A DNA stretch of 9,631 nucleotides, taken from positions 1-9,631 of the forward strand of contig CAYNXB010000089.1 in assembly GCA_964401045.1 (NCBI GenBank), written 5' to 3'. This DNA comes from CAYNXB01 sp964401045 (lineage in GTDB: Bacteria > Pseudomonadota > Alphaproteobacteria > Sphingomonadales > Sphingomonadaceae). Shown in pieces: positions 1-6,949 of the stretch. Position 1 is the stretch's first letter. Each line of letters begins with the position of its first letter. A program made the translations under genes and the position numbers. The notes under the pieces were generated by a model. That model saw only the letters and a list, made by a program, of their open reading frames with translations, searched no databases and had not been told where the DNA came from.

Positions 1-1149
1 GAGGAGCTCGGCATCGGCCGGCCTTCGACTTATGCCTCGACCATCCAGGTGCTGCGCGACCGCGATTATGTGCGGATGGAGAAAAACCGTTTCTTCGCCG
101 AAGATTCGGGGCGGCTCCTGACAGCGTTTCTCGAACGGTTCTTCCCCCGCTACGTTGCCTACGACTTCACCGCCGGGATGGAGGAGGAGCTCGACGACGT
201 CTCTGGCGGGCGCGCCCAATGGAAGGCGGTGCTCGAGGCGTTCTGGCGCGACTTCAAGCCCAAGAGCGACGAAGTGATGGAGCGCAAGCCCTCCGAAGTC
301 ACCGAAGTGCTGGACGAATTCCTGTCCGATTACCTGTTCCCGGAGCGCGCCGACGGCGGCGATCCGCGGCAGTGCCCCAAGTGCATCGAGGAAGGCCGCA
401 CCGGCGGCCGGCTGGCGCTCAAGGGCGGCCGGTTCGGTGCGTTCATCGGCTGCGTCAACTACCCCGAATGCCAGTTCCGCCGCAAGTTCGGCCAGCCGGG
501 CGAGGGCGACGGCGCGGGTGAGGAAGGTGGCATGGGCAAGGATCCCGTCACCGGCCTCGAGGTGATGCGCAAGACGGGCCGGTTCGGTCCGTACGTGCAA
601 GTGGGCGAGGGCGCGGACGCCAAGCGCGCGTCGATCCCCAAGGACTTGCCCGATTTCGATCTCGAATGGGCGCTCAAGCTGCTGAGCTTGCCGCGTGTTG
701 TCGGCCAACATCCTGAAACCGGTAACGACATCACCGCATCGATCGGGCGTTATGGCCCCTACCTCGCGCACGACGGCAAGTACGCCAAGCTCTCGAGCAC
801 CCGCGACGTGTTCGATACCGGCATGAACGCTGCGGTGACGCTGCTCGCCGAAGCCGCCAATCGCGGCGCCGGGGGCGGGCGGGCCAAGGCCGAGCCGATC
901 AAGACGCTTGGTGCGCACCCCACCAGCGGCGGGGAGATCAAGGTCATGCCCGGCCGCTATGGCCCCTATGTTACTGACGGCACCACCAACGCGACGCTGC
1001 CGAAGGACGTGAAGCCGGAGGACGTCACCGAAGCGCAGGCGATCGAGCTGATCGACGCCCGCGCCGCCAAGGGCCCGGCGAAGAAGAAAGGCCGCAAGAA
1101 GGCCCCGGCGAAAAAGAAGGCGCCCGCGAAGAAGAAGGTGAAAGCCTAA
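1..1149 (+). CDS. topA: DNA topoisomerase I (type IA), C-terminal part; 5' end outside window
   Basis: Type IA topoisomerase that relaxes negatively supercoiled DNA behind RNA polymerase by cutting and passing a single strand. The reading frame is open from base 1, so the N-terminal Toprim domain and catalytic tyrosine lie upstream; 382 residues are visible. They open with the conserved GIGRPSTYA motif (visible residues 5-13). A tetracysteine zinc ribbon follows (C125, C128, C151, C157). Then come three C-terminal repeats marked by GR[FY]GPY at residues 193, 249 and 318, the repeat type common at the end of alphaproteobacterial TopA. The protein ends in a lysine-rich tail. The TAA stop overlaps the ATG of the next small gene by one base (TAATG), suggesting coupled translation. 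The identification is firm; only the missing 5' end is unknown. Confidence 0.96.
   Translation, partial: EELGIGRPSTYASTIQVLRDRDYVRMEKNRFFAEDSGRLLTAFLERFFPRYVAYDFTAGMEEELDDVSGGRAQWKAVLEAFWRDFKPKSDEVMERKPSEVTEVLDEFLSDYLFPERADGGDPRQCPKCIEEGRTGGRLALKGGRFGAFIGCVNYPECQFRRKFGQPGEGDGAGEEGGMGKDPVTGLEVMRKTGRFGPYVQVGEGADAKRASIPKDLPDFDLEWALKLLSLPRVVGQHPETGNDITASIGRYGPYLAHDGKYAKLSSTRDVFDTGMNAAVTLLAEAANRGAGGGRAKAEPIKTLGAHPTSGGEIKVMPGRYGPYVTDGTTNATLPKDVKPEDVTEAQAIELIDARAAKGPAKKKGRKKAPAKKKAPAKKKVKA
1075..1137 (+). repeat. Lysine-rich tandem repeat at the topA 3' end
   Basis: The last codons of topA encode PAKKK, then GRKK, then two copies of APAKKK (1102-1119 and 1120-1137). This gives a strongly basic, probably disordered tail, similar to histone H1-like tails. 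Basic tails are common on topoisomerase I of GC-rich bacteria and are thought to help DNA binding or processivity; that role is inferred here. The two 18-base units differ at several third positions, so they are not a recent exact duplication. Confidence 0.7.
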
Positions 1150-1329
1150 TGGCGAAGGAGTTTTTCGAACGCCACAAGCAGCCGTGGAAGGCCGAGGAAG
1201 CCGGCCTGCTGCGTACGCTTGCCGCCAAGGGCAAGGGCCTCAAGGAAATCGCCAAGTCGCTGGGCCGGACCGAGGAATCGACCAAGGATTTCGCCAAGAA
1301 GAACGGGATCGAGATTCTCAAGAAGCGGT
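1149..1329 (+). CDS. Small helix-turn-helix-like protein, cut by the assembly gap
   Basis: This small gene starts at the ATG that shares one base with the topA stop. Sixty residues are visible before the N run, and codon 61 begins with T, so a stop codon there is possible but unproven. The protein is basic and predicted helical. A conserved-looking tryptophan (W13) and acidic residues lead into LLRTLAAKGKGLKEIAKSL, which reads like a short SANT or helix-turn-helix unit of the 'E-x-x-L...G-x-x-x-x-x-I-A-x-x-L' type. The end KKNGIEILKKR is basic. I do not recognise a named family. The overlap with topA argues for a real co-translated gene, perhaps a small DNA-binding accessory protein, but function is unknown. 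AAGAAGG about ten bases upstream could serve as a ribosome binding site. Confidence 0.65.
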
Positions 1330-1429
1330 NNNNNNNNNNNNNNNNNNNNNNNNNNNNNNNNNNNNNNNNNNNNNNNNNNNNNNNNNNNNNNNNNNNNNNN
1401 NNNNNNNNNNNNNNNNNNNNNNNNNNNNN
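1330..1429. other. Assembly gap: run of exactly 100 N
   Basis: All 100 positions are N. Exactly 100 is the usual placeholder for a scaffold join of unknown size, so the true distance may be anything. The gap removes the 3' end of the small gene after topA and whatever lies before the MFS transporter gene, including any promoter or further genes. Any reading frame drawn across it is artificial. Confidence 0.97.
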
Positions 1430-1455
1430 TTGCGCGACACGGATCGCGAGGCCAT

Positions 1456-1484
1456 GCGTTCCCGCCATATGGCGTTGCGTTCCC
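1456..1484. promoter_or_regulatory. Operator-like element: perfect palindrome between two direct repeats
   Basis: A perfect 12-base palindrome, CGCCATATGGCG (1463-1474), sits between two exact copies of GCGTTCCC (1456-1463 and 1477-1484). The direct repeats are 21 bases apart, two helical turns. The element lies 62 bases before the chosen start of the efflux transporter, where a local repressor of the TetR or MarR type often binds. No regulator gene is visible; one could be hidden in the adjoining gap. If the transporter starts at the in-frame ATG at 1454 instead, the element would be coding. The symmetry is seen; the operator role is inferred. Confidence 0.4.
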
Positions 1485-1546
1485 AGGACTTCGGCGATTC
1501 CTCCCCACCCGTTCGTGAAGGGCCGCGCGTCCGGCCCAATCGCACG

Positions 1547-2926
1547 ATGGACGGGCTGCCGTTCCCGCGCCGCGCGTGGGCGATTGCAGCGATCAGCTTC
1601 GGCACTTCGCTGTTCGTGATCGATGGCGCCATTGCCAACGTCGCGCTGCCAACGATCGCCCGCGAGCTCGGCGTCACCGCCGGGGAGGCGACCAACATCG
1701 TGACCGTCTATCAGCTGGTGCTGGTGATGGTGCTGCTGCCGTTCTCGAGCCTTGGCGACCGCCTCGGCCATCGCACGCTCTACCAGATCGGCCAGGTCGT
1801 GTTCCTGCTCGCTTCGGCGGCGACGATCATCGTGTCAGACTTCGCGCTGCTGCTCGTCATGCGGGCGTTCCAGGCGCTCGGCGCGGGGATGGCGCTGAGC
1901 GTCTCGGCAGCGATGCTGCGCGAGATCTATCCCGCGCGCAGCCTCGGCAGCGGAATGGGCATCAACAGCGTGGTCGTCGCCTCCTCCGGTGCGCTGGCGC
2001 CGACACTCGGCGGCTGGCTGGTCGCCAACTTCGACTGGCGGTGGGTGTTCATCGCCGCGGTGCCGATGGCGGTAATCTCGCTGCTGCTCGGCCGCGCGCT
2101 GCCTGATCCGTTCAAGGTCGATCGCAAGCCCGAGATCGTCAGCGGTATCTGGAGCGCGATCACGTTCCTATTGGTGATCGGCGGCATCCAGCTCGCCATG
2201 CACGGCGGCACTGTCGTTTTGGGGGCGGGGCTGTCGGTGCTGGGCGTGGTCTCGGCGATCCTGCTGGTTCTGCGAGAGCGTGGGCGGACGAATCCGGTGG
2301 TGCCGGTCGACCTGATGGCCAAGCCCGTCATTGGCCTGTCGGCGCTCGCCGCGGTGTGCGCGTTCATCGCTTCGGGCTCGTTGCTCGTGGCGCTGCCGTT
2401 CCGGTTCGAGGAAGGCTTCGGCTATTCGCCGGACGAGGTGGGCCTGCTGCTGCTGCCATTCCCGCTGACGATGCTGGTGGTCGCCCCGGCGGCGGGCTGG
2501 CTGTCGGACCGCATCGCCCCGACCAAGCTCGGCGTCACCGGCATGGCGATCGCGATCGCGGGGCTGTTGCTGCTCGCCTTCCTGCCGGACGCACCCGGCG
2601 CGTTCGCGATTTCGTGGCGGCTGTCCATGTGCGCGCTCGGCTTTGGCCTGTTCTTCGCTCCCAACTCCCGCTTGCTGATCGGGCAGGCGCCAAAGGACCG
2701 CTCCGCCGCGGCCGGGGGCCTTCTCTCGACTTCGCGCCTCACGGGCCAGACGTTCGCAGCGGCCGGGGTCGGCATCCTGCTGACTGCCGGGCTCGGGCTC
2801 GGGCCGTGGCCGATGCTGGTCGCCTGCGCGCTGGCGCTAGTGGCGGCTGTTTGCAGCCTCACGCGTTTCTTCACCGTGACCAGGGCCGGCGGCACGATGG
2901 CGACGCTGCGGCGGCCCGGCTCCTAG
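1547..2926 (+). CDS. MFS efflux transporter, DHA2 (EmrB/QacA-like) type, 14 membrane helices
   Basis: Inner-membrane proton-driven exporter of 459 residues, likely for drugs or other toxic organic molecules; the substrate cannot be read from sequence. Helix 1 carries the DHA2 signature around D26 and N31 (IDGAIANVALP). The loop after helix 2 has motif A (GDRLGHR, from residue 70), and helix 5 has the antiporter motif C as GALAPTLGG (148-156). I count fourteen hydrophobic segments, which separates it from 12-helix DHA1 pumps. The start at 1547 is chosen because the protein then begins just before helix 1. An in-frame ATG at 1454 would add a 31-residue polar leader of no recognisable type. No strong ribosome binding site precedes 1547. 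The gene ends in TAG with no space before the convergent era stop. Confidence 0.88.
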   Translation: MDGLPFPRRAWAIAAISFGTSLFVIDGAIANVALPTIARELGVTAGEATNIVTVYQLVLVMVLLPFSSLGDRLGHRTLYQIGQVVFLLASAATIIVSDFALLLVMRAFQALGAGMALSVSAAMLREIYPARSLGSGMGINSVVVASSGALAPTLGGWLVANFDWRWVFIAAVPMAVISLLLGRALPDPFKVDRKPEIVSGIWSAITFLLVIGGIQLAMHGGTVVLGAGLSVLGVVSAILLVLRERGRTNPVVPVDLMAKPVIGLSALAAVCAFIASGSLLVALPFRFEEGFGYSPDEVGLLLLPFPLTMLVVAPAAGWLSDRIAPTKLGVTGMAIAIAGLLLLAFLPDAPGAFAISWRLSMCALGFGLFFAPNSRLLIGQAPKDRSAAAGGLLSTSRLTGQTFAAAGVGILLTAGLGLGPWPMLVACALALVAAVCSLTRFFTVTRAGGTMATLRRPGS

Positions 2927-3817
2927 TCAGCGCGCCCAGTCGAGCCCGATTTCCTCGAAGATCTCGCGGCTCTCGGCCCAGTTCTCGTCCACCTTGACGT
3001 GGAGGAACAGGTGCACAGGCTGGCCCAGCATCTCGCTCAGCTCCTTGCGCGCGGCGGCGCCGATCTCCTTGATCCGGCTGCCGCCCTTGCCGAGCACGAT
3101 CGCGCGCTGGGTATCGCGTCCGACCACGATCTGCTGGTGGATCTCGATGCTGCCGTCCTTGCGCTGCGTGTAGCTCTCCGGCCGCACCGCACTGTCGTAG
3201 GGCAGCTCCTCGTGCAACTGGCGGTAGAGCTGCTCGCGGGTGACTTCGGCGGCGAGCAGCCGCTCGCTCGCATCCGAGACCTGATCCTCGGGATAGTGCC
3301 ACGGCCCTTCCGGCATCATCGCCGCAAGCCGCGTCTTCAAATCGGCCACCCCGTCGCCGGTCAGGGCCGAGACGAAGTACGTTTCGGCGAACTCGACCTT
3401 GGCGTTGAGGTCCTGCGCCAGCGTCAGGAGCGGCTCCTTAGGCGCGGCATCGACCTTGTTGAGTACCAGCAGCTTCTTCTCGGGGCGCTTCGCCAGCGCT
3501 TCCAGCAGCGGTTCGAGCTCATGCCTGCGCTGCTTGATCGGATCGACCACCAGCAGGATGGCATCGGCCGCCTCGGCGCCTTCCCACGCCGCGCTGACCA
3601 TCGCCCGGTCGAGCCGCCTCCGGGGCGCGAAGATGCCGGGGGTGTCGACGAGGATGATCTGCGTATCGTCCGCCAGCGCGATGCCGAGCAGGCGCGCGCG
3701 CGTGGTCTGCGCCTTGTTACTGACGATCGCGACCTTCTGGCCGACGAGCGCGTTGACCAGGGTGGACTTGCCCGCATTGGGCGCTCCGATCACCGCCGCG
3801 ACACCGCATTTGCTCAC
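2927..3817 (-). CDS. era: GTPase Era, 16S rRNA-binding ribosome assembly factor
   Basis: Essential GTPase that binds the 3' end of 16S rRNA and helps mature the 30S subunit. The 296-residue product matches the usual length (about 300). All G motifs are present: G1 GAPNAGKS (11-18), a G2 region with TT (38-39), G3 DTPG (58-61), G4 NKVD (120-123) and G5 SAL (150-152). A C-terminal KH domain follows with the RNA-binding GKGG loop at 243-246. The start is GTG at 3817, overlapping the rnc stop as GTGA, with GGAG eight bases upstream; the frame stays open further upstream, but only as a shadow of rnc. It is the last gene of the lepB-rnc-era operon. recO, often next in this group, is absent; the stop abuts a convergent gene. 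Confidence 0.97.
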   Translation of the reverse strand: MSKCGVAAVIGAPNAGKSTLVNALVGQKVAIVSNKAQTTRARLLGIALADDTQIILVDTPGIFAPRRRLDRAMVSAAWEGAEAADAILLVVDPIKQRRHELEPLLEALAKRPEKKLLVLNKVDAAPKEPLLTLAQDLNAKVEFAETYFVSALTGDGVADLKTRLAAMMPEGPWHYPEDQVSDASERLLAAEVTREQLYRQLHEELPYDSAVRPESYTQRKDGSIEIHQQIVVGRDTQRAIVLGKGGSRIKEIGAAARKELSEMLGQPVHLFLHVKVDENWAESREIFEEIGLDWAR

Positions 3818-4491
3818 CCGAACTTCTCCATGAACGCCGCCGCCGCTTCTGTTTCGGCGTCTTGCTTGCTGGTGCCCTGGGCACTGACCTCGCCCACGCC
3901 AGTGATGCTGACCTTGACGGTGAACTTCGCCGCATGGTCCGGTCCGGAACGTTCGACAACCGCATAATGCGGCATCTTGCGCCGGTTGCCCGCCGCCCAT
4001 TCCTGCAACGCGCTCTTGGGATGCTTGCGGTGCCCCGCATGGCTGGCGAGCGCTTCGGACCACACCGACCACACCAGCGCGCGGGTTTCGTCGAACCCGC
4101 GTTCGGTGAAGCTCGCGCCGAGCAGCGCTTCCAGCACGTCACCCAGGATGTTGTCGCTGTCCCCGCCGCCATCCTCGCGCGCCTGCTTGCCGAGCTGGAT
4201 GTGGGTGGGCAGGCCGATCGAGCGCGCGATCTCGGCGCACATCTCGCGGCTGACGAGCGCGTTCAACCGCTGCGACAGCTTGCCCTCCGGCCCATCCTCG
4301 TTGCGGTAGAGCCAGTCGGCGACCGAAAGCCCGAGTACGCGGTCCCCCAGGAATTCCAGCCGTTCGTAATTCGCGTCCGCGCCGGTGCTGCCGTGAGTCA
4401 GCGCCTCCAGCCATAGCGCCGGGTCCTTGGGCTCGATCCCGAGCCCGGCCAGCCAGGCACGCGTTTCGGGCGCGAGCGCGGGCCGGCTCAA
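3814..4491 (-). CDS. rnc: Ribonuclease III
   Basis: Double-strand-specific endoribonuclease that cuts pre-rRNA and structured mRNAs as a dimer, using Mg2+. With a TTG start at 4491 the product is 225 residues, the normal family size. The signature ERLEFLGDRVLG spans 43-54 and carries E43, E46 and D50. The second acidic pair is D118 and E121 (DNILGDVLEALLG), matching D114 and E117 of the E. coli enzyme. A C-terminal double-stranded-RNA-binding domain runs from about residue 157 and ends with the typical SKQDAETEAA helix. The TTG overlaps the lepB stop as TTGA and has GGAG seven bases upstream. A longer frame from ATG at 4575 would add 28 residues that only shadow lepB, so I rejected it. The gene overlaps era by four bases downstream. 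Confidence 0.96.
   Translation of the reverse strand: MSRPALAPETRAWLAGLGIEPKDPALWLEALTHGSTGADANYERLEFLGDRVLGLSVADWLYRNEDGPEGKLSQRLNALVSREMCAEIARSIGLPTHIQLGKQAREDGGGDSDNILGDVLEALLGASFTERGFDETRALVWSVWSEALASHAGHRKHPKSALQEWAAGNRRKMPHYAVVERSGPDHAAKFTVKVSITGVGEVSAQGTSKQDAETEAAAAFMEKFG
3826..3829 (-). promoter_or_regulatory. Ribosome binding site of era, inside the rnc end
   Basis: On the minus strand GGAG stands eight bases before the GTG at 3817. It lies within the last codons of rnc. It decides the start of era, since the open frame continues upstream through rnc without such a site. With the GTGA overlap it suggests that ribosomes finishing rnc re-initiate on era. Confidence 0.75.
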
Positions 4492-5294
4492 ATCTTGTCT
4501 CCGGACCGGTTCCAGCGGGCGGCGGTGAACCAGGTCCACGGCTTGAGCCACTCGGCCGAGCCATCCGTCGACCACAGCATGAAGTACGCTTCGCCGACGA
4601 GGTTCTCCTGCGGCACCAGCCCGATGCCGCCGCCGGGCGTCGCCTCGAAGCGACTGTCCGCCGAATGATCGCGGTTATCGCCCATCAGGAACAGCATGCC
4701 TTCAGGAACGACGACCGCTTCGGTGGTATCCTGCGGCGTATCCGCCGTATCGAGTACGTAGTAGCTGCGCCCGCCCGGCAGTGTCTCGCGGTAGCGCGGG
4801 TAATGGCATTCCGCGCCGACCGTCTTGCCGTCGTAGGCGCACCTGGTGTTGGCGCTGAGCGGGATGGCGAAGTCCGCCACGCGCTGCTTCGGCACCGGAT
4901 CGCCGTTCAGATAGAGCACGCCGCGGATCATCTGCACCTGATCGCCGGGCAAGCCGATCACCCGCTTGATGTAGTCTTCCTGCTGCAGCGGCGGGGCCTT
5001 GAAGATCACCACGTCGCCGCGTTCCGGCTGGCCCGCCAGGATCCGCCCGGGGATCAGCGGCATCGACCACGGCAGGGAGTAACGCGAATAGCCGTAGGGC
5101 CACTTGGCGGCGATCAGGTAATCGCCGTTCCACAGCCGCGGCAGCATCGATTCGCTGGGAATGTTGAAGGTCGAGAACACCAGCGTGCGGAACAGCAGCA
5201 CCAGCACGACCAGCTTGAGGCAGAACAGCAGGAAGCTGCCTAGCGTCTCGGTCTTTTCGGCGGGCTCGGCGGCCGCGGCTTCAGTCGCGCTCAT
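4488..5294 (-). CDS. lepB: Signal peptidase I
   Basis: Inner-membrane serine protease with its active site in the periplasm; it removes signal peptides from exported proteins. The 268-residue product has a short cytoplasmic Ala/Glu-rich start and one clear membrane helix at about 19-41. The nucleophile follows in NIPSESMLP, with S49 before M50. The general base is K110 in DYIKRVIGLPGD. The C-terminal box GDNRDHSADSR covers 205-215. These form the Ser-Lys dyad and conserved boxes of the family. The ATG at 5294 has GGAG five bases upstream. It is the first gene of a three-gene operon with rnc and era, a grouping usual in proteobacteria. It is divergent from pgi. Confidence 0.96.
   Translation of the reverse strand: MSATEAAAAEPAEKTETLGSFLLFCLKLVVLVLLFRTLVFSTFNIPSESMLPRLWNGDYLIAAKWPYGYSRYSLPWSMPLIPGRILAGQPERGDVVIFKAPPLQQEDYIKRVIGLPGDQVQMIRGVLYLNGDPVPKQRVADFAIPLSANTRCAYDGKTVGAECHYPRYRETLPGGRSYYVLDTADTPQDTTEAVVVPEGMLFLMGDNRDHSADSRFEATPGGGIGLVPQENLVGEAYFMLWSTDGSAEWLKPWTWFTAARWNRSGDKI
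4499..4502 (-). promoter_or_regulatory. Ribosome binding site that fixes the TTG start of rnc
   Basis: On the minus strand GGAG stands seven bases before TTG at 4491, inside the last codons of lepB. Good spacing and the 4-base stop/start overlap make the rare TTG start more likely than the upstream ATG at 4575. Confidence 0.75.
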
Positions 5295-5458
5295 GGGCGC
5301 TCCGTGTTGGAGAGTGACACATGTGACAGGGTTCTGGCGAAGAAAACCCGCCCGCTGAAAGCGCCCCTCGGAACCGGCGGATTTGCAGGGGTTTGGGCCT
5401 TTGCAAGCATGGCCCGGCTGCCTACGGGAGAGCCGCGAAGTAGGAAAGGGACTTTCGG
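5295..5458. promoter_or_regulatory. Divergent intergenic region between lepB and pgi
   Basis: This 164-bp stretch must hold the promoters of both the lepB-rnc-era operon and pgi, unless pgi is read from elsewhere. I see no convincing -35/-10 pair on either strand, and the sequence is GC-rich. Notable items are a dyad at 5315-5328, listed separately, and two TTTGCA copies 18 bases apart (5382 and 5400). AGGAAAGGG (5442-5450) lies eight bases before the pgi ATG and is a good ribosome binding site. The GGAG for lepB is at 5300-5303. Confidence 0.5.
5315..5328. promoter_or_regulatory. Near-perfect 14-base dyad before lepB, possible operator
   Basis: TGACACATGTGACA is symmetric except for one base pair (third and twelfth positions). 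Its core CACATGTG (5318-5325) is a perfect palindrome. It also reads as a direct GTGACA repeat with a 9-base period (5314-5319 and 5323-5328). It starts 21 bases before the lepB start codon, so it could lie in the 5' untranslated region or overlap the promoter. No regulator can be assigned. Confidence 0.3.
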
Positions 5459-6931
5459 ATGTCCGACACGCTGACCGATCTGTTCGCGGGCGATCCCGCG
5501 CGGGTCGACAAACTCACCGGCCGGATCGAGCTTGGGGAAAGCGGCATCCGCTTCGACTGGTCGAAGACCCACCTCACCGATGCGCTGCTCTCGAAGTACG
5601 AGGCGCTGGCCGAGGAAATGGAGTTCTCCGCCCGGCGCGCAGCCTTGCTCGGTGGGCAGGTGGTCAACATTACAGAAGGCCGGGCGGCGACGCACACCGC
5701 GCAGCGCGGCGTTGGTGCGGTGGCCGATGTCGAGGAAGCCGAAGCGCTGCATGCGCGCATGCGGTTGCTGGTCGATGCAATCCACGACGGAGCCATGGGG
5801 AAGGTGAAGCACCTGATCCACGTCGGCATCGGCGGCTCGGCGCTTGGTCCGGCGCTGGCGATCGATGCGCTGGCGCGGGACTTCGCGAAAGTGGACGTGC
5901 ATGTCGTCTCGAACATCGACGGCACGGCGCTCGAAGCCGCGTTCGAGGTGTGCGACCCGGCGACGACCCTGCTCGCCATCGCCAGCAAGACCTTCACCAC
6001 CATCGAGACGATGACCAACGCGCAGAGCGTGCTGACCTGGCTCGAGGCGAACGGCGTCGCCGATCCGTTCGGCAGGGTGGTTGCGCTCACCGCCAGTCCC
6101 GAGAAGGCAGTCGAATGGGGCGTCGACGAAACCCGCATCCTGCCGTTCCCCGAGAGCGTCGGCGGGCGCTATTCGCTGTGGTCCTCGATCGGCTTTCCAG
6201 TGGCGATGGCGATCGGCTGGGACGGTTTTGCCGAGTTCCTCGCCGGCGCACGCGCGGTCGACGAGCATTTCCGCGATACGGATGGCCGGGCCAACCTGCC
6301 GCTGCGCGCTGCGTTTGCCGATCTCTACTATGCGCGCGAGCGGGGCTGCGAGACGCGCGCGGTGTTCGCCTATGACGAACGGCTGCGGATGCTGCCGAGC
6401 TATCTTCAGCAACTGGAGATGGAATCGAACGGCAAGGGCGTGACCGCCGATGGCGGTCCGGTTTCTGGCCCCACCGCGCCGATCACCTGGGGCGGGGTCG
6501 GCACCGATGCGCAGCACGCGGTATTCCAGCTGCTCCACCAGGGCACCCACCTCGTGCCGGTCGAATTCATCGCCGCGGTCGCTCCGGGCGACGACCTCGA
6601 CCCCTCGCACCATCGCATCCTGCTGACGAACTGCTTCGCCCAGGGCGCCGCGCTGATGGCGGGCAAGGCGAACGACGATCCGGCCCGTAGCTTCCCCGGC
6701 GATCGCCCTTCGGCGACGATCCTGCTCGACGATCTAGACCCGGCGAGCCTCGGCGCGCTGATCGCGTTCCATGAACACCGTACTTTCGCCAACGCGGTGC
6801 TGATGGGGATCAACCCGTTCGACCAGTTCGGCGTCGAACTGGGCAAGGCAATCGCGAAACAGATCGAGAGCGGCGGCGGGCAGTTCGATGCGAGTACGAA
6901 TGCGCTGCTGACTGCCGCCGGGCTGGCGTGA
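5459..6931 (+). CDS. pgi: Glucose-6-phosphate isomerase
   Basis: Cytoplasmic enzyme that interconverts glucose 6-phosphate and fructose 6-phosphate. In sphingomonads, which typically use the Entner-Doudoroff route, it mainly serves gluconeogenesis and sugar supply for the envelope; that context is general knowledge. The 490-residue product is shorter than the E. coli enzyme (549), as in many alphaproteobacteria. Two SIS domains are seen: GIGGSALGP and SKTFTT in the first, VGGRYSLWSSIG (R237) in the first signature. The expected catalytic residues are E322 in MESNGKG, H353 in GTDAQHAVFQ, and K463 in the second signature NPFDQFGVELGK. The ATG at 5459 has AGGAAAGGG eight bases upstream. A ybaK-type gene follows after 18 bases and may share its transcript. 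Confidence 0.96.
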   Translation: MSDTLTDLFAGDPARVDKLTGRIELGESGIRFDWSKTHLTDALLSKYEALAEEMEFSARRAALLGGQVVNITEGRAATHTAQRGVGAVADVEEAEALHARMRLLVDAIHDGAMGKVKHLIHVGIGGSALGPALAIDALARDFAKVDVHVVSNIDGTALEAAFEVCDPATTLLAIASKTFTTIETMTNAQSVLTWLEANGVADPFGRVVALTASPEKAVEWGVDETRILPFPESVGGRYSLWSSIGFPVAMAIGWDGFAEFLAGARAVDEHFRDTDGRANLPLRAAFADLYYARERGCETRAVFAYDERLRMLPSYLQQLEMESNGKGVTADGGPVSGPTAPITWGGVGTDAQHAVFQLLHQGTHLVPVEFIAAVAPGDDLDPSHHRILLTNCFAQGAALMAGKANDDPARSFPGDRPSATILLDDLDPASLGALIAFHEHRTFANAVLMGINPFDQFGVELGKAIAKQIESGGGQFDASTNALLTAAGLA

Positions 6932-6949
6932 CGGAGCGACGGTAGAACC

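Noticed and set aside
1184..1546. Long open frame running from inside the small gene, through the N run, into the MFS transporter
   Set aside because: It crosses 100 unknown bases, and before the gap it is a shifted frame of the topA-linked small gene. The real protein begins just before the first membrane helix.
1430..1546. Minus-strand frame in the stretch between the gap and the MFS gene as the end of another gene
   Set aside because: No recognisable motif in any of the six frames; it is more simply the leader of the transporter, though the gap prevents a firm decision.
2999..3967. Long plus-strand open frame opposite era and rnc
   Set aside because: The translation is rich in Arg, Leu and Asp with no motif; it is the mirror of well-supported genes in GC-rich DNA.
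3818..4072. An 85-residue N-terminal extension of era
   Set aside because: It is the shifted frame of rnc; Era normally begins a few residues before the G1 motif, and GTG at 3817 has a good ribosome binding site.
4492..4575. A 28-residue extension of rnc from ATG at 4575
   Set aside because: It overlaps the end of lepB in another frame, makes RNase III too long, and lacks the GGAG that precedes TTG at 4491.
5291..6613. Long minus-strand open frame opposite pgi, 440 codons
   Set aside because: It lies fully against pgi, has low-complexity His/Arg-rich content and no family motif; pgi carries all its catalytic residues.
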